Source: Asparagopsis taxiformis
Lineage: Eukaryota; Rhodophyta; Florideophyceae; Bonnemaisoniales; Bonnemaisoniaceae
Assembly (NCBI GenBank): GCA_030407315.1
Contig: JALQPE010001730.1
Location: 62,001 to 126,000 of the forward strand
Direction of reading: 5' to 3'
Length of the DNA stretch: 64,000 nucleotides
Part shown: positions 41,078-52,993 of the stretch, one piece after another
Position numbering within the stretch: the first letter of the stretch is position 1
Layout: every line of letters starts with the position of its first letter
Notes under the pieces: generated by a model
Databases searched by the model: none
What the model was told of the DNA's origin: nothing
What the model saw: only the letters and a program-made list of their open reading frames with translations
Translations under genes and position numbers: made by a program

Positions 41078-41423
41078 TGGATGTCGGGTCCTAGTATTCC
41101 GCCATATGTACTAGAGAAAGTGGATGTCGGGTCCTAGTATTCCGCCAAACGTACTAGAGAAAGTGGATGTCGGGTCCTAGTATTCCGCCAAACGTACTAG
41201 AGAAAGTGGATGTCGGGTCCTAGTATTCCGCCAAACGTACTAGAGAAAGTGGATGTCGGGTCCTAGGATCCCGCCATATGTATTACAGAAAGTGGATGTC
41301 GGGTCCTAGGATCCCGCCAAACGTACTAGAGAAAGTGGATGTCGGGTCCTAGGATCCCGCCATATGTACTAGAGAAAGTGGATGTCGGGCCCTAGTATTC
41401 CGCCATATGTACTAGAGAAAGTG
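41078..41423 (+). repeat. 43 bp minisatellite, eight copies
   Basis: Units of GGATGTCGGGTCCTAGTATT continuing CCGCCAAACGTACTAGAGAAAGT, with two main variants (AAACGTA/ATATGTA and TAGTATTCC/TAGGATCCC). The array ends in an inverted-repeat pair with GGACGTCCGC arms around a T-rich loop at 41,420-41,470. Confidence 0.85.
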
Positions 41424-41479
41424 GACGTCCGCATCCAAAATTTTTTTATTTTTTTTGGACGCGGACGTTCATTTGTTCT

Positions 41480-42742
41480 AGTAAATCTCGGGGCCGACTA
41501 GGACCCGTACTAGAGAGACTGGACGTCCGCGTCCACTTCCGAAAACACAGACGTCGCTCACAGCGCGACGTTTATTGGAATGACACGCGCGCATCTGTAC
41601 AATGGGTCGCCCTAGGCTTAACTTAGGCACTGAACGCCAGCGCCACGCGTCACGGGATACGCGAACTACCGCGCTCGAATTGACGGCCGTCTACATTTGT
41701 ATTTGTACACGCGTCTGAGTAGCCCCACGAGCGCTCTCAACGCCTGCCGCGTAAATGCCTTTGGCGCGCCTTCATGGCACCCTACCCCCGCTTACGTTTG
41801 GGCCGCCACTTATCGCGCCACGCAAGTGTTTGTTCTTGTCGCGCCACGCAAGATTCGTCGTTATCGCGCCACGCAAGTTTTTGTTTTCGTTTCGCCACGC
41901 AATACTCGTCGTCCGCGCTCGGTTATTTTTCGCCGCATTCGCGCCACGCGCCGCCACGTCGTCGCCCACGCAATATCTTCGCACGCGCAAGTCAATGCAG
42001 GCCTCCCGAAGTTCGAGAAGGGTCTGGCCTAGCGCAATGAAGCGCTGCTTATCTGGCTTTCGACTACCTCTGGGACCGCGGAATGCGCTGGAACCAGCGA
42101 CATATTTTCGCGCGGAAAAAGGGGAGCGACGCTGGCATCGCGAAGGCGGGCTGGCCCGGCTAGCTAGCAATTCGGCCGTCCCACGGAAACTGCCCCTCAG
42201 AAAGGCACCATGGAATGGGACACCTGTATCGCGCCGCCGCCAAGCTGAGCCCTCGCGCCGTGACGGGCTGTACCTCGCTGTCGTCACCTGACTGGTCGAT
42301 CACACGCCCGGCTTGGCAGCGGAACGTATGGACTTGGTGGAAGGACGCGGGTCTCTACTGGGAATGAAATGCTATCTACGTGCATGCCTCCCCCTCTAAC
42401 GAAAGGACGAAGACGAAAGACGGAGGCATGCTACTAAAAACGTAGCCCACGCATAAGCCCCCAAGTAGAACCCCGCCGACCCGCGCTAGCACAAGAAGCG
42501 CACGACGAATCCGCCTAGCGAAGCGACGAGCGCTGTAGTGCGAAGCGAATAGGCGACGAACCTAGCGAGCGACGAAGGGAATCACGCACGGCGAGCTGAC
42601 GGCGCGAGCGAACGGCGACGAACTCCCCCTCACAGCTTACCGCACTCCCTCCTTTGTCCCTCGCCCCTTCTCATCGGACGAAAGATGCACGTTGCGATTC
42701 CTCCCTTTCGCCAACCTTCCTTGCCAAAACGCACGAGCGCTA
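41480..42742. other. GC-rich, CpG-rich stretch without a supported gene
   Basis: Composition differs sharply from the flanks. CGCGCCACGCAAG-like words recur several times at 41,810-41,990, and CGACGA/GCGAAGCGA motifs cluster at 42,480-42,620. Overlapping frames are open on both strands, as expected from composition. It may be a foreign or retroelement fragment, but no retroelement domain is visible. Confidence 0.4.
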
Positions 42743-43130
42743 CACTACTGAGTTTGAGATTAAAAAATGTAGTAAATTTACTGCCTGAGCAATGTAGTGC
42801 CTGAGGCAGTAAAATTACTATTTTAATTTTTTCAGTTCTAGTGCCGCAGGCAGTAAAATACAAAATTTCCTGGCAGTACGGTATGTAGCAGAATTCAGTA
42901 CTGTACGATAGCAAATTCTAGTAATTTTTGCTGGTACCACAGGGCAGTAGTGCAATGCAGTGATTTTTGATGATTTTTGCAATGGAATGTACTGCCATAC
43001 AGTACTGCCCTGGCAAATGACCTGGCATTAGAATCAGGCAGTAAAATATACTGGCTCCGGCAATGAATTGTACTGCCTGCAAGTACTGCCTTGATAGTAA
43101 TTGGTGATTGGTATTTTCTGAGATTCAATG
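42743..43130 (+). repeat. CACTA-type left end of the mirror cassette
   Basis: Begins CACTACTGAGTTTGAG and is filled with GGCAGTAAAATTACT-like subterminal repeats, a third variant of the design at 5472 and 20,043. It precedes the CC gene by ~280 bp, as the right end at 29,363 does in mirror image. The matching right end was not found before the window ends. Confidence 0.65.
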
Positions 43131-43412
43131 TTGCAATAGTTGTCCAGGATAGGGTTGTACAATGTGTTCGCATGTGAGTTCAAGTAGAGAAGAGAGGAAA
43201 CTATTCTGAAGCTACTAGTAGTGAGAAGTGTAGAGGATGCAAGGTCACATGGAAATGACTGTTACAAAAAAGGTAGGAGAAAATCGGTCGTTTTCCGAGG
43301 ATATGAGTAGAGTAGTTCGCATTATTTGTTACTATTGCTAGCATTCTCGTTGCAGGAAAATCGTCTGGAGTGACACTTTGCGATTGGAACGAGAGGCGAA
43401 GTTTGACGGAAG

Positions 43413-44950
43413 ATGGAATCTCAGCGTCGTGAGGAAAATCCAAATGACTGCCTAGCAGGGATTATTCGAGAGGGATTCAGGACAGTGACTGGGGAAGTTC
43501 GTCGTATTGGGGAGAGGATGGATGAAATCGACGATGATCGAACGTCCCAACGCCAGCAAATCGAAAAGCTGATGAGTCGCGTCGAGTTTATAGTAACGGA
43601 ATTACAGGGTGTGAAAGACATCTGTGATAGTTTATTACAGCAGAGTCAGGTCAATTCGAAGAAGGGGATGACTGACAAGGACAGGGACCGGTTTGCGCAT
43701 CTCGCAGTCAGCAGAACTATCGTTTTCTTACAATTTTCTGTGTGCAGTATTTGGAACTGTTGTACCTTTGCTGGTCGACAAGATTGATGCTGGGGCGACA
43801 ATTTACACCAACCAAGGAATCTACGACCTCCGTGGTTGCAGGTTGCTCTCTGCAATGATGTTTGCGAAGCAGAGCAATGACAAGAGGGATGTGTTCCAAT
43901 CCAACACCGGGAAGAACAACATCGAGCTTCGATTCCAAGTGGTGATGTCTCTCCTGCGGAACATTCAGAAGGAAAAGTCGGGTACAGGCCGTACAGTGGA
44001 AGGCTCGAGCTCTGGACGCGATTCGAATGCGTTCAACGTCTGGAAGGAGAACAAGTACATTCCGGACAAAATAATCGAAGAAGTTGTTTATGGTGCCACT
44101 GGCGATGGCCGAAACCAGCCTGCAGGAAGCATTGACGGAGGGGCTAGGAAGCGGAGGAAAACAGATGGAAATGGTGGACAGTTGAGCAAGCGTGAAATAT
44201 CTTTGGCTGTTACGAAAGTTGCGCTGACAAAGGTGCTCGGTTTCCTGAACAAGTCTAGAGAGCAGGTGCGCCATCGATTCCTTGTCGAACTGGGGTTCAC
44301 TCTAGTGTTGGAAACGGACGCATCTATCACTTTCGAGTTTCCAACTCACGATCTCATTCGAGATATGGATGTTATCCCCGATACCCGTGTGACCAACGGA
44401 AATCTAAGGCCTGAGGAACGGAAAGTTGTGGATGACAGGAATTCCGAGATCTTGATACAATTCATCGCTGAGCGGAAAGAGATGGTTGTCATCATTCAGT
44501 ACGAAGTCGAGATATCGGGATGTGTGGCCAAAAGGATGATTCGAAGGAGAATCAATATCCTGGAGGTACCCTGAACACTGCAATTGCTTTCCTTCAATGC
44601 ACGAGTAGAATGGTTTTCCTGCGACGTTCCTGCAATTCACTCAGATTTGTCTATGCAATCGCTTCCGGGATTCTAGGAATTTTCAAGGTACAATCAGGTC
44701 AGACCTTCGAAGAAAGTGTACAAGACGAGCTCAAACAATTAGGAAAGGCGATGTTGCCGAGTGAGCGAATCAGTAAGAGGCATCTCTGCGAAGATGTACT
44801 GCCAGTATGTCAGTGACAATTACTAACGAAAAATTCGATGAACAACACTTGGAACAGCGTAGTACCGCGTTTGAGGAGGATAGCGGACATGGAAATGAAG
44901 AAGATGGGAGTGAAAGCTACGTTGAAGTTTTCCTTGATGAGGAAGATTGA
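43413..44950 (+). pseudogene. Cassette coiled-coil protein CC, copy B, frameshifted
   Basis: Aligned to copy A (26,935-28,461), it shows the same N-terminal coiled coil (GIIREGFRTVTGEVRRIGER), then a frame change near 43,700. The body continues with LSAMMFAKQSNDKRDVF and FLNKSREQVRHRFLVELGF. A second frame change falls near 44,565 (after INILEV) and a third near 44,810, followed by the acidic tail (SYVEVFLDEED). I see no GT...AG pair at these points, so they are true frameshifts. Three lesions in about 1.5 kb mark a dead gene. Confidence 0.75.
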
Positions 44951-45266
44951 TAATGGAAGCGGATAAGTAAAGTTTCATAACCTTTGAAGTAAAATAATTA
45001 CGACGAGGCAGACTGAGGAGAAATAGAAACCTTTAGATATGAAACTGTCTAGGATATGAGTGGAAAAGGTGCACCCTAGCATGCTACGTACTACATGGTG
45101 TACTGGAAACAATAGCTATCGTTCTTATTTTTCAGCTCACTCTGCGACTAGAAAGCGTCATGTCTACTACGGTTAAGAGTTTTACCCTGTCATTGAGCAC
45201 GCCTCTAGTAGCTTCGGGGCCTGTGCAGTCCCATCCAATGCCGTAGCTCCACCTGGCAGAGTAGTG

Positions 45267-45450
45267 CGGAAAATAATACCGGGTATTATTTTGAGGAATA
45301 TTTTGCCAAGTGGAGGGCAATCATTCGTACCGACTACAGGCGATCCCTGGACGAAACCTAAGAATAATACCCGGTATTATTTTCAGGGATATTTTGCCAA
45401 GTGGAGGGCAATCATTGTTACAGAATGCAGACAGTCCCTGGACGAAGGAA
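45267..45450 (+). repeat. ~90 bp tandem duplication with AATAATACCCGGTATTATT palindrome
   Basis: Two copies of a segment containing the palindrome (45,272-45,290 and 45,363-45,381), then ATATTTTGCCAAGTGGAGGG. A third copy of the palindrome lies at 51,255-51,273 within a longer hairpin. Confidence 0.75.
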
Positions 45451-45557
45451 CAGGCCAGAAAGATACGGAGCATGTATCGATGGATACCATCGACTTAATC
45501 GAGGTTGGCTAATTCTGAACAGTCTTGTAGACCCATCTAGAAAAGATAGAAAACGTT

Positions 45558-46943
45558 TTACTCGGAGGCGAAATCGTGTACGGTAGGATGAGGTGCATCG
45601 ACAGGGGAACTATTCTGTCCAACAATAACGTCATGTCCAATTGTGTCTAGCTCGCTGCAGATGGTGTGTCCACTGAAAATGCATGCTGGGAGGTTCAAGT
45701 ATGCAGTTCCCAACACAACATTCTTGAGAACGCGCTCGAAAGTTCCATATGGACGAGGGCCTTGAACAGGTTTCCAGGTCAGTGAGAACGAGTTGGCCAG
45801 TTTGAAATTTTTGCTGTCCAGCAGCTCAAAGTTCTCCTGCATTTCTCGACTTGAGAGGAAGCGAGCTTCCAAAGGATACGAATAGCTGCAATTGACATAG
45901 TCTTATTCATCAGATTCTCGAGTAAGAACGACAGTACTAATGTTTTCAGATCTCCTGTATAAAGAGGAACCAACAAGAACAGCCTTTGTAGATGGAATAA
46001 AATCTTCTGAAGCACTGTCTGCTAGAGTTCCCAAAACTCTAATGACAGAAGACCCAGAATCGTGTCGTGTTTTCTTCCACTTGAGGATAGTAGAGTTCGT
46101 GCATGTAGACATGGAAGGAGCTAAAGTATTGCAGAGGTCATAGTATGTTCCAAAGTGGATCGATAGCTCTTTATCTCTCCCAGTTGAAATTCGAACCGCC
46201 TCAACGCTCGGCAGGAAAATTGTGTTTGGGTTGTTCTTCTCTTCGCATAGCCTGGAAAGTTGTAAAAACTGTTCAAGCGAGCAATCTGCTCTTGCCGTCA
46301 CATAGTCTTGCACCAAGGAGCTCACTTCCCGGCCTGTTTCAGACTTCGTGATTTTGGAGGACAGGGGTTTGTCCAGTTTTAAGCCAAATCTCTGGAACAG
46401 GTAGTCGCACACAATGTTTCCGAAGATGGGCCCAGTAGCGCTTGATGAACCGCGACAGTTGAGAATCTGCCTTTCGAGGTAGGATACCTTTTGAAACAGC
46501 TTGGATATGTCCTCATTGATGTTAGGACCGGGAGGACTCTCATCGCAAACTAAGCGCGGCTCGGACTTGGATCGACTCAACAAGTTTTGTGTGCAGTCCT
46601 TTTTATGGAAACTGTCTTCACCCGCAAACGAGATCGTCTGCTCTAGTGCTAGTTGCTCTCCAAACCTCCAACGTAGCATGTTTCCAGAGTCAATGTCCAG
46701 CAGCGAATTGTTCTTGAATAATTTTGCTGTAGAGACTGACTGGTCGAAACCGTGTTCAGATTGATATTGCAGCGTAACAAACAAGTTTCCAGTCAAACGA
46801 TGTTCTCCGGACGCGTCCGGCTTGGCAGTACTCAAAACTTTGGCGCCCCACCAAACCTTTTTCTGTTTCCTTCCTCTCGTTTGTAAACTCCATTCTACTT
46901 CAATGACTGATCCTTCGGAGACAAAGTCTGTTGGGTCTTGCAT
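45558..46943 (-). pseudogene. Cassette protein P, copy B, single in-frame stop
   Basis: It matches copy A throughout, starting from the ATG at 46,943: N-terminal IEVEWSLQTRGRKQKKVWWG, DIDSGNMLRWRFGE, then DCSLEQF and AVLVGSSLY. The frame is interrupted once by TAA at 45,903-45,905, where copy A has Phe in SYEFDHVN. It then resumes in the same frame to 45,558, including ACIFSGHTICSELDTIGHD. Loss of ~115 C-terminal residues is expected if the stop is real. It lies between CC and MTase-SET copy B, divergent from the latter. Confidence 0.75.
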
Positions 46944-47674
46944 AATGGGTATTCCCAGGAAAAGAATGGAAGAGGTATCGACTGAGGAAACAGGAAAGAT
47001 GACGAAACTGTACAGCTTGTATCCGTGTGGAATGATAGAGAGAAAATTGGTAGGTGACTATTTTTATACTTGCATAACTCGTAACGGTTATAAATTACTA
47101 ACACCTGTCCCAAGCGACATGGGAGACCAACATCGTGATGATCATCTCTCTTGAACATTCATCACCATATAATAAAGATCTTATTCCGAGCTGCTCGAAG
47201 CCATTACCAGTAGATTGGGTGTATTTTTCGCTGTGGCAATATAACGGAACCTAGACGTGTATGTATAAACAGACGCAGGGATCGAGAATGATGCAGTGAA
47301 ATCAATGTGTATATTTATATACTGGTTGTAAGAACGAGTCTACAAGTTCGAACAGAAGATGAAGTCCTCTCAAGAGATTGGTTTTGAAATCTCCGATGGC
47401 AGATTTCAAACTCAATCTCTCGAGGGGACTTCAAATTCAAAACAAAAATGGAAATGTCCGTTGGCGAAATAATTGTATTGAAAGGCCGCCGAAGAACCTA
47501 ATTATTCCTCATTACGTACCCTACCTAGCCAAAGTATACCTGAAAATATTCAGGTTAACTCTTTAACTGTGCATTTAAGGTTTATCAAGATTGTTGCCGA
47601 AGGTTTTTAACGGCAGGTAGGAGAGAAGATTGTTTTCTGCTGGTGGCTGATTGAGGTGAAGAATCTATTTCTCG
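46944..47674. promoter_or_regulatory. Divergent intergenic region of the mirror cassette
   Basis: Corresponds to 24,785-25,297 by position. It includes a hairpin at about 47,358-47,432 with GAAGTCCTCTCAAGAGATTG arms around a GAAATCTCCGATGGCAGATTTC stem-like centre. This hairpin is not seen in copy A. Confidence 0.4.
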
Positions 47675-50600
47675 ATGGCCTCTGAGAAGAGAAATCCAGC
47701 GAGCACCTCTGGGCGTCCCCTTCATGGTGAGCGGCGCAATGGGCTATTGCACATCGACCCATTCAAGATCAAAAGATATGTCGAGATTCGAGAAATCGAC
47801 TACAGGCACGTCGATGTTATTGCCGAGAGCATTCAGGTTTACGGCTACAATGACAACAACCCAATTACCGGTCGGATCATTGCCGGTGAGGTAGAGGTGC
47901 TGGATGGTGCGCATCGTTCGAAAGCTGTAATCAAGCTCATAGAGAACGGTGAGCTTCCGCGTGATTTCACTGTTCCTATGATTGAAGAAGAAGTCGACAT
48001 ATCTCCAATTACAAGTGCTGCTTTCCTTCTAGATAGTGTGAAAGCATCAAACGCGAACGATATGGCATCCAGGCAGAAGAGGATGACTTTCATTGAGTAC
48101 CTGAATCTTACTTTGGATCTTAGAGATGGGTACTAGGAGCGAAACGCAGGTGAAAAACAAGGAAGCTCAAGCATGGTTACAATTCGCGACGTGAACATGC
48201 CATCCATTAGGCGATGGCTCGCCGTGGGATCTCAGCGCGAAGATTTGGCAGAAACTGTGCTGAGGCAGCCACAGTACGAGAGTTGCTTGTCAATTCTTCG
48301 TGTGCTTCGCCCCTACAGTCGCATAGAAGAACCCAATCCCAAAATGGTTCGCTGTCTGTGGCAGTTGTTCTGTATTGTATGGGGAAGGCCGGTGGAAGTT
48401 CAGAACAATTTTGCGATGAAGGAGTTTCCCACATCTCTCGAGAAAAGAGCATCAGTCGGCGAGCAGTTGTTTGGGATGTCTACAAGTGGTGAAATTGCTT
48501 CTCCATTGTGTCGCGAAGTCCTCACCTGTGAGTATTTTCGTTCTGGAAGAAGTGCACAGGGTAGAACATTAACAGAAGAAGACAAAGTATTTGGAAGGCT
48601 GATGTTTATGATTTCATTTGTGCACATTGCCCTCACTAGACGCAGAAATGCACCCATTCGCCGTCGTAGGAAGCGTCGTAGAACTGGGAGGGATACAGAG
48701 ACTTCTACATTCGCCCCTTTCCAGCGCACAAGAGCAAACGGAGAGTCTGTGGGTGTCGTTTTGGAAAGGGTCATGTCTGCCTGGGATACAACAGCGATGA
48801 TTCTGGGCTTCGAAAGCGCCTACATGATGTGTCGCCCATACATGGTTTTCGACTCTGAGAAATTCCAATTCATCTGTCTTGCTAATCGTACTGACGGGTG
48901 GGCACATCCTGACCACTACTCAGATCTTCTGCTTCCGTCCCCGGTAGTGAAACTCCGCGAGAATGCAGGTTATCCAGGCACTTTGGATATCTCTGTTGAT
49001 GCAAGGTTGAGGTCTTTGACAGAAGCCGTACTAGTGTCTGTGTATGACTGTATGATAGGCATTGATGTATTCGGATCAAGTACGAACCAGATGGAAGGGC
49101 TGCGCACTAAATTTTTCCATCAGCCTGGCCGGTTCGGATTGAACGCCTTCATCGAAGCAAGAATAGAACAATCCATCGCATTGGATGGTCACGAAAGACT
49201 CAAGGTATGGAAGAACTGGAACCGTGAAATGCGTGTGAAGCCAGTTGATGTCTCCGACTTGAAAATTCTCTACGAGACTGAACAGCGCAACGCAGCATCC
49301 AGATCTCTTCTCGAGAAAGAGATCGTCTTGAGTCGAATAAATCAATGCAGCACAGCACTCGCCGTTTAGATACAGGTGGAAGGAAACCTACCAATGACTC
49401 TGGATCCCAGTATACATCCAGCATGGATGGGAGGGCTTCGTCCGCAATGGACACGGTTATGCAAGATGTTGCGGAGGATACACCGTCAGCGGAGGCAGTG
49501 GGTGAGGAAGAGGGGGTACCGGATATTGTGCAATTGAAAAAGGTCATGAAGAGATTTTGCGTGGCTTACAACTGTACAGCCTCGAGGTTAGTGCACCAGG
49601 TTAACATTGATTCCATTGGCATGCTTTCAGGGAATACTATTGATGGACAAGCACAACTTGTGCTCACCGATCCACCCTTCAACACGCGGAGGGAGAAAGG
49701 CAAGACCAATTCAGACTATGATGAAATCAATAGCGCACAAATGTTTCGTACTGGAAAGGAAATTTCTCGAATGCTGCGCCCTGGAGGACATGCCCTGATA
49801 TTTCCCGGTATCAAACAGTTGGCTGGGTGGGGAGAAGCTCTTCAAAATGCAGAAAGCGGGGAACAATCCATGCGTACAGACGATGTTCCTCTCATTCTAA
49901 GCCGTCGTCCCTACGTATTCATCCAAAACCCAATGAACAAATCGTGTTCATTACACAACATTCACGAGTTTGTTGTGCACAGTTTCAAACGTGGGATGGG
50001 AGCTGCCGCGTTTGAAATGGTTGATTATTCTTTGCATAACCGTGACCTTTCACGACATCCAGGGTACGTGAACGCAATCGACAACTGCCCAAAGCTCAGA
50101 CCTGGTGAGTCATTGAACTTCGAAGACAAAAGGCTACGTGCGGAGCAGAAGCCTCTGTCCATACTTCGAGAGCTTATTTCAAGGTTTTCAAAGCCAGGAG
50201 ACATTGTGGTAGATCTATTCTCCGGAACGTATTCTACTGCAATAGCTTGCATGACAATGAGAGATGGTCTGTATCGCAAGTTTATTGGATGTGAAAAAGA
50301 CGCCACATGCCATGGATCAGCTCAGCCGTTGTTGCTGGATTGCTTTGTTAGGCAAGGTCGAGATGGAGTTTTTGGGGAGGCAACCAAAAATGACATATCG
50401 AGTATTCTCGCTAACAAAGAATGGAATTACTCGATAAGGAGCAATGTAGGAAGTGAAAGACTTCGACATCGAAGTGATGCGCCTGATGGATTCCCGTCGG
50501 TATCTTCACTACCACTGCATATGTTGCGATTTGTCTCCTCTGTTGCGCGGGATCAAAGCATGCTCCGAAGACTTGCCGAAGTCCCAATGAATGAATGGGG

Positions 50601-51067
50601 CGTAGAAGATTTAGGCAAGGTTTTCTCCGTTGACCCTGAGATGATGCTTGCAGTAGATGCCTCCTTTCACAACGTTATTGTTGCTGCATCGACAGTTCGA
50701 GAGGGAGGATTGGGGGTTTTTGCCGCAGAAGATTTAGAGAGGGGCTCTGTTGTTGGATGGTATAATGGGACAATTTTATACGGGAAGATTGGGGAGAATG
50801 AACCGCAACGCAGTCGCTTGTACGGACCGGACGGGTTCGGTTGTACTGGTGAAAGATTCCAAAACTTCAACATGGAGATGGAGACCAGTGTCATCGGAGA
50901 AGAAGCACCGGTCGACAAGATATATCTTGTACCAGCAGAATACATGCGACTTCAAGTATGCAGTAGCAAAACCTGATCTCATCCTAGCGCAGGTTGTAGT
51001 AGATGTTCGAGCTGGGGAAGAGATATTCGTTGACTATGGATCGCGCTACTGTACTGCAGAGAAGTAG
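47675..51067 (+). pseudogene. ParB-like / DNA methyltransferase / SET fusion, copy B, broken
   Basis: Co-linear with copy A over its whole length. The ParB signature is DGAHR. At 48,134-48,136 a TAG replaces the Trp codon of copy A (DEYW). The frame changes in the linker near 49,350. The methyltransferase core is well preserved (LTDPPFNTRR; DLFSGTYSTAIA). Near 50,945 the frame changes again, and about 35 residues covering the SET NHS-like motif are missing before the end (AGEEIFVDYG). The protein could not carry a complete SET fold. The enzyme core's preservation alongside four lesions suggests loss after insertion rather than an old relic. Confidence 0.8.
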
Positions 51068-51643
51068 GACAGTTTAGGCGTCCAATTACAGATATCAAGA
51101 GTACCGTCAGCAATAAAAAGTCTTGCATCTGAACTCGTACAACGTTGTAATACTACAATCTACCTGACCGATAATAACAGACTTTCATTTGCTGAGCGGT
51201 GCCAGTCAGCCCACGCCCAATGATAGTGCTGCACCTGGGCTTTGCCATGCCAAAATAATACCCGGTATTATTTTGGGTGTGGCCAGCCCAAGTGCAGCTC
51301 TGCCATTGGCTGCCAGGTTTGCATCTCAACTATAGTTAGTATACTAAGAAGAACAATCCAAGACCTTGGTTACTCGAGTGATGTGGAATTGTGGCAGTCT
51401 TGCAAAACTGTTCCATGCATGTAGGAAAGGAAAAGAGATCAGTCTGTACGATGTAGGGTGTAGAAGCTATGCGGGGTGAGAGGTAGAGGAACTCTAATAG
51501 TGCAGTAGACTGACCGTGCTAATATTTTCAAAGTCATGAATAGGAGTAGATTTAGTTGTGGTAAAGGAAGTATACTACCGAAGCTAGCTTAGGATTGGCA
51601 GATGCTGCCTGTAGAGGGAGAGGCAAAGCAGTATTCTTGCAGA
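51068..51643. other. Intergenic with a palindrome-centred hairpin
   Basis: A ~70 bp hairpin at 51,229-51,296 has CTGCACCTGGGCT-like arms, a TTTGCCATGCCAAAA stem and the palindrome AATAATACCCGGTATTATT at its centre. It may be a small MITE. No gene seen. Confidence 0.5.
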
Positions 51644-52851
51644 TTATCGCGCACTAGGTGCATCCCAGTAGTTGACTGTTTCGATAGCATCCGCCAATTC
51701 TTCTTCGTCACTTAAAAGGTAGAGATGAGAACGAACCGGAAGACCATATGTTAGGCGATTTTCCGCTGAACTACTGAATCCTTTGCCTCCATGGTAGAAG
51801 TCACCACGACCGATGAAGAGAGAATACGGTGGCACGTAGATGTCCATAACAGGCGTCTTGTACTTCTCAGCGTCTGCACGCGTCAAACAGACGTGGCTGA
51901 AATACGCTCCACGAAGCCAGAACCCATCAGCCGCGCTTGCCATCAGAAAGTACGATCTTCCAGGTGGGAAATCGGAATCATTGATGACCACCGGTAGGTC
52001 TGTGTGCAAGTCTTGATCTGGAGCACCATCAGAGGTCAGCAAAAGACGTAAACCGGTTTTAGGAAAGGCCACAGGCTCATGGATTCCTAGGCCCAAGTAC
52101 ATTAGCTCGGCACAGATTGCTTTGCCGACCTCGAGAATCATCTTGTTCTTGAATTGATGTTCATCCATCTGCTCGAGATCGTCGCAAATCTTCTTCCTTG
52201 AGATAGAGAACCTTCCCAAACGAGAGGCCTGTTGCTCTGCTGTTACCTCACCCTTGTTTCGAATCTGATGCCAGGGATCATTGGAACTGTCTTCAGCAGA
52301 AGAATGAACAGGTTTGAACTTCTGGGCGTAGAACGTGAACAGTTCATGTGCTGCGTTGCCTACAGTTGAAGAACGGAAGATACCACTGAGTACATGGGCA
52401 CCCAAGAGATTGAGAGTTGACCTAGCTGTTGCAAAGAACTTCTCTGCACAGCAAGCTGGACCACTGCACGCTATACAATTCATATCGGCAGCAGCTGCAC
52501 TCAAAATCTCCTGTCGGATTGTTTCGTACAGCTTGCTGTCGATATAGTACTTGACCCTAGAGTCTGACGGTATGGTGTTCGGGAGAATATCCATAATCCG
52601 TTCATCGACTACCCTGTCGGGGAGGGGATTTTCCTGCTCATCGCTGAACAATGGAATCTCCTCGGTTGAACGTTTAACCGTACGGTTAACTTCCGGTCTT
52701 CTGCGCTTCGGAAGGGGCTCTTCGGACTCTTCTACCTCCGACTCTGCCTCATTGTCTCCAATCCGTGAACTCTCCGTTCTCTGCCGTTTCGACCTGCAAC
52801 ACTGATTTCCATATGAACAGAATGTACTTCCGGAAACAGAATCTCAAATTA
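51644..52851 (-). pseudogene. 2-oxoglutarate-Fe(II) dioxygenase-like protein, ParB part missing
   Basis: The C-terminal ~335 residues match the dioxygenase half of the ParB fusion at 1003-4650: shared ENPLPDRVVDE, FPKTGLRLLLTSDGAPDQD, the HTD iron-ligand motif, VPPYSLFIGRGDFYHGG and GLPVRSHLYLL. A Glu/Ser-rich linker with KRRRPEV lies upstream. The frame runs back to a TGA near 52,852 without any ATG, so the ParB half and the natural start are absent. The first usable ATG lies inside the domain's N-terminal part (MDILPNT). Catalytic residues remain. Either a 5'-truncated copy or a gene with an unrecognised upstream exon. Confidence 0.65.
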
Positions 52852-52993
52852 TGGGATATTGATCGCCGCAGACGAAGTTGATTGAATTGTGGCCAATGGG
52901 AAGGAGATAATGATTGACACACATTTCGCTGCAATGAAATCATTTTCAAAATTAAAAATTTTCAGAATTCAAATTTTCCAAGATGCAGCGGTC

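Noticed and set aside
41755..42291. Long overlapping open frames on both strands
   Set aside because: The segment is very GC-rich, which suppresses stop codons; translations are Arg/Ala/Ser-rich without any domain.
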